A DNA stretch of 64,000 nt from Tolypothrix sp. PCC 7712 (GTDB taxonomy: Bacteria > Cyanobacteriota > Cyanobacteriia > Cyanobacteriales > Nostocaceae): NCBI RefSeq assembly GCF_025860405.1, contig NZ_CP063785.1:8805390-8869389 (forward strand). Reading direction: 5' to 3'. Shown here piece after piece: positions 17,586 through 25,244 of this stretch. Position 1 is the stretch's first letter. Each line of letters starts with the position of its first letter. Below the pieces are notes generated by a model. That model did no database searches, was not told where the DNA came from, and saw only the letters and a list, made by a program, of their open reading frames with translations. The translations under genes and the position numbers were made by a program.

Positions 17586-20006
17586 ATGACAAATCCGCTC
17601 TCTTCCGTAATTCCCTCCTACAGTTGGAATCGTCCCATTGGTCTTGGTTGGGATCAGCCCTACACTGTCCGCTACGCTAGCAACATTGATGATGGCCCTT
17701 GGCATGGTATGCCTTTAGGTGGCTTTGGTGCTGGTTGTATTGGTCGTTCTTCTCGGGGAGACTTTAATTTATGGCATATTGACGGGGGAGAGCATACATT
17801 TCAGAATATCCCCGCCTGTCAATTCAGTGTGTTTGAGTCTCACGGCTCATCTTCCCAAGCTTATGCTTTATGCACCCAAGCACCAGAGGATAAGAGTTTA
17901 GCTGCTTGGCGCTGGTATCCAGAAAGCAGGGGAGCAGGGGAGAAGTTTAACACGGGGAATTATCATGCGCTCTATCCCCGTAGTTGGTTTGTTTACGAAA
18001 ATGTCTTTAAAGCACAGCTAAGTTGTGAGCAGTTTTCCCCCATTTGGGCAAATAACTACAAAGAAACTAGTTATCCGGTGGCGATATTCCTTTGGAAAGC
18101 CCATAATCCCACGAATGCACCTATTACTCTCAGCATTATGCTCACCTGGCAAAATATGGTGGGTTGGTTTACCAATGCTTTGAAGTCGCCGGAAGTGAAG
18201 ATTCGGGATGATGGTAGCCCAGTTTATGAATATCAGCCGCGTTTGGGCGAGAGTCAAGGTAATTACAATCAATTAGTGGAAAATGAGCAGCACTTTGGTT
18301 GCTTTTTATCCCGGGTTGCTGGTAATGCACCTGTGCAAGAAGGTGATGGTAGCTGGTGTATTGCAACTGTGAAGCATCCCCAGGTGGAAATGTTTGATCA
18401 CACGCGCTGGAATCCAAGCGGTACAGGTGATGAGTTGTGGCAAAGCTTTGCAATAGATGGTTCTTTGCCCAATCATGTTGATGATACGCCAGCAGCAGAT
18501 AATACACAAATCGGGGCTGCGATCGCACTGCGTTTTACGCTGCAACCAGGACAATCTCTAGAACTCCCCTTTGTTTTAACTTGGGATTTCCCAGTAACAG
18601 AATTTGCTGCAGGAATTAACTATTACCGCAGATATACAGATTTTTTTGGCAGAGATGGTCAAAATGCTTGGGCGATCGCATCTACTGCCTTAACAGAATA
18701 TCAGAATTGGCGATCGCAGATTCAAAGTTGGCAACAACCCATCCTTGACCGGGAAGATTTACCAGCTTGGTTGAAAATGGCTCTATTTAATGAGCTTTAT
18801 GACCTTACTAGTGGTGGTACTCTCTGGAGTACAGCTTCAGAAAACGATCCTATCGGTCAGTTTGCGGTGCTGGAGTGCTTAGATTATCGCTGGTATGAAA
18901 GTTTAGATGTGCGCTTGTATGGTTCTTTCGCCCTATTAATATTATTCCCCGAACTGGAAAAGTCAGTAATGCGGGCTTTTGCCAGGGCGATTCCCCACAG
19001 TGACGACCACCAACGTATAATTGGCTATTACTATACAATTGGCGCAGACACGACAACTGCAACCCGCAAAATCGCAGGCGCAACACCCCACGATTTAGGC
19101 GCACCTAATGAGCACGTTTGGGAGAAAACTAACTACACCTGTTACCAAGACTGCAATTTATGGAAAGATTTAGGCAGTGATTTTGTGTTGCAAGTATACC
19201 GAGATTTTCTACTCACAGGTGCTGATGATGTGCAGTTCCTTGCAGATTGTTGGGATGCAATTGTGCAAACTCTCGACTATCTGAAAACTTTTGATTTAGA
19301 TGGTGATGGCATTCCCGAGAACTCCAGTGCGCCAGATCAGACTTTTGATGATTGGCGACTGCAAGGTGTGAGTGCATATTGCGGGGGTTTATGGTTAGCG
19401 GCGTTAGAAGCTGCGATCGCCATTAGTGATATCTTATTAACGAACCGCAGAGGCGCAGAGAACACAGAGGAGTTAGCAGCGCAAAAATCTATCTATGAAA
19501 CTTGGTTAAACCAATCTCGTCCCATCTACGAAGAAAAACTTTGGAATGGGCAATATTACCGCCTGGATAGCGAGAGTGGTTCGGAAGTAGTGATGGCGGA
19601 TCAACTATGCGGACAATTCTACGCCCGATTGTTGAGATTACCGGATATTGTAGCGAGCGATCGCGCCTTATCTGCACTCAAAACTGTATATGATGCTTGC
19701 TTCCTCAAATTCCAAAATGGTCAATTCGGTGCTGCAAACGGTGTGCTCATTGATGGTTCCCCAGAAAATCCCAAAGCCACCCATCCTCTAGAAGTCTGGA
19801 CAGGTATCAACTTTGGGCTAGCAGCTTTCCTCGTACAGATGGGAATGAAAGATGAAGCATTGCGCTTAACACAAGCCGTAGTCCAGCAAATTTACGACAA
19901 CGGACTACAATTCCGCACACCCGAAGCCATCACCGCATCTGGTACCTTCCGCGCCAGCACCTACCTACGCGCAATGGCTATCTGGGCAATTTACTTAGTT
20001 TATTAG
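17586..20006 (+). CDS. GH116 beta-glucosidase/glucosylceramidase-like (GBA2 family)
   Basis: 806 residues with both GH116 domains: an N-terminal beta-rich domain (LGGFGAGCIGRSSRGDFNLW, residues ~40-60) and a C-terminal (alpha/alpha)6 barrel from about 390. Landmarks of the GBA2 family are the region around Glu430 in VLECLDYRW, likely nucleophile, DVRLYGSFALLILFP, PHDLGAP, and Asp584 in PDQTFDDW, likely acid/base; their spacing (154) is close to that of the characterised bacterial enzyme. AYCGGLWLAALEAA follows. It should hydrolyse beta-glucosides or glucosylated lipids; substrate here is unknown. No signal peptide is seen. Residues ~619-632 (NRRGAENTEE) come from a dispersed repeat inserted in frame. 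Confidence 0.88.
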   Translation: MTNPLSSVIPSYSWNRPIGLGWDQPYTVRYASNIDDGPWHGMPLGGFGAGCIGRSSRGDFNLWHIDGGEHTFQNIPACQFSVFESHGSSSQAYALCTQAPEDKSLAAWRWYPESRGAGEKFNTGNYHALYPRSWFVYENVFKAQLSCEQFSPIWANNYKETSYPVAIFLWKAHNPTNAPITLSIMLTWQNMVGWFTNALKSPEVKIRDDGSPVYEYQPRLGESQGNYNQLVENEQHFGCFLSRVAGNAPVQEGDGSWCIATVKHPQVEMFDHTRWNPSGTGDELWQSFAIDGSLPNHVDDTPAADNTQIGAAIALRFTLQPGQSLELPFVLTWDFPVTEFAAGINYYRRYTDFFGRDGQNAWAIASTALTEYQNWRSQIQSWQQPILDREDLPAWLKMALFNELYDLTSGGTLWSTASENDPIGQFAVLECLDYRWYESLDVRLYGSFALLILFPELEKSVMRAFARAIPHSDDHQRIIGYYYTIGADTTTATRKIAGATPHDLGAPNEHVWEKTNYTCYQDCNLWKDLGSDFVLQVYRDFLLTGADDVQFLADCWDAIVQTLDYLKTFDLDGDGIPENSSAPDQTFDDWRLQGVSAYCGGLWLAALEAAIAISDILLTNRRGAENTEELAAQKSIYETWLNQSRPIYEEKLWNGQYYRLDSESGSEVVMADQLCGQFYARLLRLPDIVASDRALSALKTVYDACFLKFQNGQFGAANGVLIDGSPENPKATHPLEVWTGINFGLAAFLVQMGMKDEALRLTQAVVQQIYDNGLQFRTPEAITASGTFRASTYLRAMAIWAIYLVY

Positions 20007-20262
20007 GGCATGGGGCATTGGGCATTGGGCATTGGGCATTGGTGTTTGGTAATGAGTAATGAGTAATGAGTAATGAGTAATGAGTAATGAGTAATGGGTA
20101 ATGAGTAATGGGTAATGGCTATTCTCCCCTGCACCCCTGCTTCCTCTGCTTCCCCTGCTACCTCATCCCCCTCATCTCCCTCATCCTCCTAGTCCCCAGC
20201 CCCCAATCCCTAATCCCTAATCCCCAATCCCCAATGCCCCATGCCCCATGCCCAATCTTTAT
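20007..20262. repeat. Composite short-repeat block, right arm of a 4-kb inverted pair
   Basis: GGGCATT heptamers, CATTGGTGTTTGG, TAATGAG/TAATGGG heptamers, GGCTATTCTCCCCTGCACCC, TGCTTCCTCTGCTTCC, then CCCCAATCCCTAAT units. It is the reverse complement of the block at 15.82-16.03 kb in the same order. Confidence 0.85.
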
Positions 20263-21951
20263 TTTTGATTAACTAATTTCAATTTTGCAATCAAATATAC
20301 ATACAGAAAAATATCTACGTTTTATTATTTACGTTTTCAAACCTACTTCGTTTGTAGCTGATTTCGTAAGTATTTTTATCTGTTGTTTTATTTTCCGGGT
20401 GTTTCTTAAACCAATAGAAAAGAGTAAGTAATAGTAACAGGGTTGTAACTTCTTGAAGACTCAGGAGTGTTGCTTTCAATGGATTCTAGATTTTCAGCTT
20501 AAATTATTGAGGATATTAATCTCTAAAAATTTATGTTCATGGTTAACATTTTTTACCGGAAAATAAATTTATTATTAATTATTTTTTGTAGCAAAAGCTA
20601 CTATGAATTTAACTGCCTGTTGTAAAAAATCTCTACAGATAAGGTAAAATAAATTTTTTACATTCATTCTACGTATTCTTATATACAGTAATAAGGCAAT
20701 TAAATCAATGAATATTGATTAAAGAGTAGTTAAAATTTTGATAAAGTAGGGAGTATATATTGGCGATCGCAGCCAAAACCTCAGAAGCAAACATTAGCCA
20801 TTGATTTAGACTTGACTCAAAATCTCACAGTCATAAATCATTTGTAAATCTTTCCTATTCCCCGTTCTAAACCTCCAGAAGTAATTTCACAACTCCCAGA
20901 GGAATTACTATACATCAGTATTTGTAAGTACTTTTTGAAACTTTCTCTTAGGATAAGCCACTGAAAAATGATAGCTCTGCAATTGGTGATTGATAACACA
21001 AATAATTGCGTTTTCCAGAGGCTGTTGGAATGAAGCAATCCAAACAGTGAAAAATTTCACGTCTTTTTTTGTACTGAAGGTACTCGTCTATTTAAAGTTA
21101 ACAAGCTTACCCAAAACCCAAAATTTAGCCATGAACTTCTATTTGTCGTTTAGAGTTCAGGGAGATGGAGAATTTCAAACTAACCAGCAGTCTCCCACTC
21201 CAAAAGCGTCTATTCTCAGTTTTTTGGGGGTAATTGTCAATTAATTAGAAACTGAGCAAGAGAGATTGGAGACTACTTAATTCTCTATCTTCTCTGATTT
21301 TCCCAAGCTTGCTGCATATATCTGTATCTTGCTTTGAAACAGAAGTATCATTTTGAGAAACCACACTGATGAAAAACTGATAGTAATTATAGGTTTTTAT
21401 CGCTACTAGTAATAATTACATTTTCTCATGTAACCATACTTAACTACATCAGTTAGATATTAATTCTACAGTCAGGCTATTTAGAACTATTACTATCATC
21501 TGCTGTAGATAATATACCTATATACTGCTTATTTTACTAGCATTTTATAGGCTAATTCTGATACATTATAGTTGACTTAGATATGAATCGGTGGTGAATT
21601 TGCCAGAGTCATTTGACACTGGTTACCAAAGTTTATATATCATATCATATTCTAAAATTTTTTGCATATTATCTGCAGCAAAGTATGGTTTATCTTGATG
21701 CAATATTATCAACAAACATATTCTAATTGCTCAGGTATGAAAACGCTAAAATCTTTGTATAGCAAGAAATAGCAAAAAAATAAACAAAGATAAAAGTCAG
21801 ATAAATTCTAAAAAACTTTTTCAATAATTATGGCTTTTTTAGATTTTTTTAAAATGTCTATATTCCTTGTTACTTGGCTGTTAAACCACATATCTAGTGC
21901 TAAAATTTCTTAGTAATGCGAGGTAAATAAAATTTCGATATGTATCTTATA
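20263..21951. other. AT-rich gene-free stretch upstream of the hetP-like locus
   Basis: About 1.7 kb with no convincing open frame; the longest (about 20990-21244) is low quality. A single HIP1 octamer occurs near 20.76 kb, against dense HIP1 elsewhere. It may be regulatory or decayed sequence. Confidence 0.5.
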
Positions 21952-21970
21952 TGAGGGGTTTAACCCCTCA
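21952..21970. promoter_or_regulatory. HetR-type binding palindrome
   Basis: TGAGGGGTTTAACCCCTCA is a perfect 19-bp palindrome around a central T. Its core GAGGGGTTTAACCCCTC differs by one base from the HetR-bound inverted repeat described upstream of hetP in Anabaena PCC 7120 (GAGGGGTCTAACCCCTC, from memory). It lies about 1.0 kb before the hetP-like start, which implies a long leader transcript. Confidence 0.75.
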
Positions 21971-22071
21971 GTGTTTATAAAAAAGCTGACAAAATGCTAA
22001 GTTACACAATACATAGGTAGATATCATGTGAAAATCACTAAATTTAACTTATAAAGACATCAATTTAGGAG

Positions 22072-22185
22072 ATGACATTAGCGCAAAAAAATAGTATAAA
22101 TAGAAATGTTGTTCTTGAACTTCAAGAAAATAGAACTTTGAGTTCCCACCCTAAAACTTATGAAGTTTTACTGAGTAACTCCTAA
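22072..22185 (+). CDS. Possible small ORF in the hetP leader (37 residues)
   Basis: ATG directly after AGGAG (spacing probably too short for strong initiation), about 100 bp downstream of the HetR-type palindrome. The peptide ends HPKTYEVLLSNS and contains none of the known heterocyst-pattern motifs (RGSGR, HRGTGR). I recognise no family. It may be chance. Confidence 0.25.
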   Translation: MTLAQKNSINRNVVLELQENRTLSSHPKTYEVLLSNS

Positions 22186-22515
22186 TCTCGTAGCAATATA
22201 TAATACGCCAGCTATATCAGGGACAAGTAATTAAATTAGGAGTTGGGAAATTTAAAGAGGACGAAACTGCATCTACCAAGAGCCAAACCGAGACTTTTTT
22301 CTGCCATTCGTCTGAACATAACAAAAGGTAAATTTTTACCAAGTGTTAATTACTCAGCAAGAGCGATAGCCGAACACTAACTAACGGCCGAGTTCAGTTC
22401 TTCAGTACTTCTTACCACTAAGTAAAGGCTGTAGAACTTGGCAGAGGATGTAAATCATGACGATAAATCCACAGGCTTGATTTTAAACAGTCAAGTTTCC
22501 CAAACAGGTAAGCTC

Positions 22516-22755
22516 ATGGAAAGAATCATCAAGTTAAATGCAGTGGAAACCGCAAGTCAAAGGAGTAGTTATAGGATGAAGGTTGATTATTTGCATCCTT
22601 ACTACGATCCAACTCCTGAGAAAATATCGATTTATAACAGTGCGCTCAGTATAACTAGAGCGACTGTACCAGAAACATCTACCTGCGATCGCTACATAAA
22701 ATGCCAAGAATGGAGCCAGCAGTCTCAATTCAGCGGCTTTGGTCTTCAGGAATAG
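22516..22755 (+). CDS. Possible small protein in the hetP leader (79 residues)
   Basis: ATG preceded by AGGT at 8-bp spacing. The sequence (VDYLHPYYDPTPEKIS in the middle) is soluble and not low-complexity, but I recognise no domain. The frame is open for 26 more codons upstream from a TTG. It lies 210 bp before the hetP-like gene, on the same strand and within its presumed leader. Confidence 0.35.
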   Translation: MERIIKLNAVETASQRSSYRMKVDYLHPYYDPTPEKISIYNSALSITRATVPETSTCDRYIKCQEWSQQSQFSGFGLQE

Positions 22756-22965
22756 CAAAATTAACTCAGAACTTTTGGTATTTCTGCTTGTACCTGTCAA
22801 GAGGGTAGTGTTCTACCTAAATAGTCGTTAATACCGCATTGCTGATTTTTGTTTTGGAAGCTAATTCAGCAAATGTAAATAGGCTAGAGCAGTTTGTTAA
22901 CTTCAATTTAAATCCCAACAACCGCAGAACCAGACTGGTTTACTTAAATTAAGACAACTAACACT

Positions 22966-23304
22966 ATGAACCACGATATTTCTGACATTAGTAGCAAGTT
23001 AAAGAACTCTATTCCTCCTGAACAGTTTGATCAAGTCGTGGAAGCGATTCTTTCTGGAAAATATTCCTGGGCCTGTGTATTAATGTTACGTTTTGCTGGT
23101 TACAATCCTTTACATTACATTCCTTATCGGACTTACAATCGATTGCTCAAAGAAAACTCCCTGATGAATCGGTCTAACAACCAGCAAAATCCCACTCTGA
23201 ATATAGCCAAACCATCCTCTGAGAAAAGGTCTGATACAAATGTCTCACCAACTAACTTAAGCAAGATTAAGGAATTTCCTTATCTTGAGGTCGTTGGAAA
23301 GTAA
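22966..23304 (+). CDS. hetP: HetP-family heterocyst differentiation protein, C-terminally truncated
   Basis: 112 residues. The core [20 protein letters not shown] and [14 protein letters not shown] (residues 31-64) is the HetP-family signature, with Cys37 corresponding to the cysteine reported as important in HetP (position 36 there). The C-terminal piece [15 protein letters not shown] also matches. HetP acts downstream of HetR in commitment to heterocyst formation. Anabaena HetP is about 159 residues, so this protein lacks roughly the last 45; the codons after the stop still resemble the missing part. It could be the hetP ortholog or a paralog; the HetR-type site upstream favours hetP. hetC is not adjacent, unlike in Anabaena. 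Confidence 0.85.
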   Translation: MNHDISDISSKLKNSIPPEQFDQVVEAILSGKYSWACVLMLRFAGYNPLHYIPYRTYNRLLKENSLMNRSNNQQNPTLNIAKPSSEKRSDTNVSPTNLSKIKEFPYLEVVGK

Positions 23305-23361
23305 AAAGTAGAAATTTGTGGTGCTAGTTAGGATATGTGGCTGACAGAGTAAGTTCGATAA
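23305..23361 (+). pseudogene. Decayed C-terminal extension of the hetP-like gene
   Basis: In the same frame after the TAA stop the codons read KVEICGAS, stop, DMWLTE, stop, VR, stop. As I remember the HetP C-terminus, it has a matching E-I-x-G segment followed by D-x-W-L-T-E-x-V. The stops fall where Gln, Leu, Gln and Glu codons would be, each explicable by one base change. Confidence 0.5.
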
Positions 23362-23610
23362 CATAAATCAAATACTAATTCAGGCCAGAAAGTACTCAAG
23401 ATACTTCTGGAAAATTCTGTTGATTAATTAATGTATCCATCAATTAACTACAGATTTCCAGTCATTGAGTAACTATCTAATTGCCATGCAGATTAAAGAT
23501 TTATAGCATGACTGCTTTGTAATGGTATTTGTTGCTTAAATAGACTGCTTGTAAAAATCCAGCCAACAAATTCGCTTTGTGATTGCGACCTCCAAAACTC
23601 TTACCTTATA

Positions 23611-23635
23611 TAGTCCTCCTCCTTTAGGGGGACTA
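23611..23635 (+). terminator. Possible terminator hairpin downstream of hetP-like gene
   Basis: TAGTCCTCC and GGGGGACTA pair over nine positions with one G-U, followed by CCCTTTATTT. It is about 300 bp after the stop codon. Confidence 0.35.
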
Positions 23636-24129
23636 CCCTTTATTTATGAGGTGATTGTTTTCCAGGCTAAACTTGCAATCTCTAGCAATCGAGTTTGATT
23701 GCTGAAATTGCTTGCCTAAAAAGGTAAGAATAATCAGACAGAATTAATCAGTATATACCAAGTTCGTTTTAATTAAAGAGGAGTTTTATATGTGTTGATT
23801 ATCCTAGTAGTAGGACTAACAATAATAACGGATCGAAAAATATAATCAAACCGTATATAGTCTATCAAAAGCAATATAAAATGCGACATATTTGCATTAA
23901 TTGCTGAGGAGATAATTCGGAAAATCCTCTTATAGTTAAGTTTTTTTAAAATCGACACAACATTATTGATACAATCTGCCAATTTGGCAAATATTAGCAG
24001 AAAAAATTTTATAAATTATAGATGCCAACTGAAACATCAAAGCTTGACTCGCAGATTTCATGGTGCGGTACGAAATCAATGATCAGTGCCAAACATGAAA
24101 TGCATCAACTCGATTGGTGAAGTAGTCAA

Positions 24130-24510
24130 CATCTTATAGAGTAGATAAATCCAAGACCAAAATAGACAATTCAACTGTTGCTACTGGTGGTTCTGTTTCC
24201 CAGGAAGTTGGAAACAATCAAATTGGGAGTGGTAAATTTTTCCATGCCAAATTTGAATTGTTCCCACCTAGTTTAGAGATGGTGGTAACAATAGTGAGAT
24301 AACTTCCTTGACTGTGGTGAATGTGAATTTAGCCCAAAAAGTTCACATTTCATATTATTAACAGCAGTGGAAATAGAAAAAGCGACAGTTAAATTAAAGT
24401 CAAGGCTGGTGGAATACATAACTCTTACGCTTCTATAAACGACTATCGTAATCCTTGTCCTCCCAAACAGGATTATGGCTGTTTTAGAAATTAGCAATTT
24501 ATACAGGAAA
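24130..24510 (+). pseudogene. Possible frameshifted remnant of a protein gene
   Basis: Protein-like stretches appear in successive frames: STVATGGSVSQEVGNNQIGS and KFFHAKFELFPP, then RDGGNNSEITSLTVVNVNLA, then IKVKAGGIHNSYASINDYRN. Two frameshifts and several stops interrupt them. I do not recognise the parent family. The surrounding 23.65-24.78 kb is otherwise AT-rich and gene-free. Confidence 0.3.
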
Positions 24511-24780
24511 TTTTGGAAGCTACAAACTTGAATAGCTTCCAATTTTTTATGTTTCCAAGAGAGGAAACAGGGAAGAGAAAATAAAAATGTAGGCGGTTTG
24601 ATTCACAAATCCAAGAGGAATATTCTGCCCTAAAATGAACAATTTAATGGTAAATTTCGGAATCTGTATCAGTTGTCCTGGTCTTGCAGAGATTATCAGG
24701 GTCTGATTTTGTATATATGAGTAACTTTTCTTCTCAGGGACTTTTACGACAGAGAATATTTTTTCTCTCCTTGCTTGTAA

Positions 24781-24800
24781 AGACGCGATCAATCGCGTCT
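24781..24800. repeat. AGACGCGATCAATCGCGTCT palindrome
   Basis: Nine-base arms around CA; same family as the hairpins near 8.92 and 35.52 kb. Confidence 0.7.
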
Positions 24801-24947
24801 CTACCCTGCCCCCCTGCCAAGAAAGCGATAGTATATTTTTTAAGTTGAAAATTCCTAAAACTTAGTTGCTGACTGATAGTAGCGCTAGCCGAGAATGTAT
24901 ATTGGGCTTAATAGCCTATTATTTTTGAAACATGAAAATGCTAGCAA

Positions 24948-25097
24948 ATGGATAAAGAAGACGTAAGCGACGAACAAAGCAATTATGACCAACGCCTAGA
25001 TAACTGCTATGCAGAAAAACGCTATGGTGCGAACATAGAACTGATATCAGTATTTGGGCTATTTGTCAATCTAGCCGTAAATTCTCCTGTTAACTAG
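24948..25097 (+). CDS. Possible small protein (49 residues) upstream of the histidine kinase
   Basis: The peptide begins MDKEDVSDEQSNYDQRLDNC and has a hydrophobic second half (ELISVFGLFVNLAVN). Codon use looks protein-like and two acidic/polar then hydrophobic halves are distinct. No Shine-Dalgarno and no recognised family. It ends about 150 bp before the kinase start. Confidence 0.35.
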   Translation: MDKEDVSDEQSNYDQRLDNCYAEKRYGANIELISVFGLFVNLAVNSPVN

Positions 25098-25244
25098 CAG
25101 CAAAGTACTGCATCTGCTGCTAAACTTCATTTTTTATGATTCTTTACATATTGCAACTGTCAACTCGATTTTAGAGTTCATTGTAATTTGTACAATGCAG
25201 CTGTGACGTGGATTTTTCCAGATTGGGCTTCCTTAACGATATTC

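Noticed and set aside
20990-21244. 84-codon plus-strand frame in the AT-rich island
   Set aside because: No ribosome site, no domain, no supporting context.
22796-22830. GGTAG-TGTT-CTACC near the hetP-like gene as an NtcA site
   Set aside because: Spacing between GTA and TAC is 6, not the 8 expected for NtcA.
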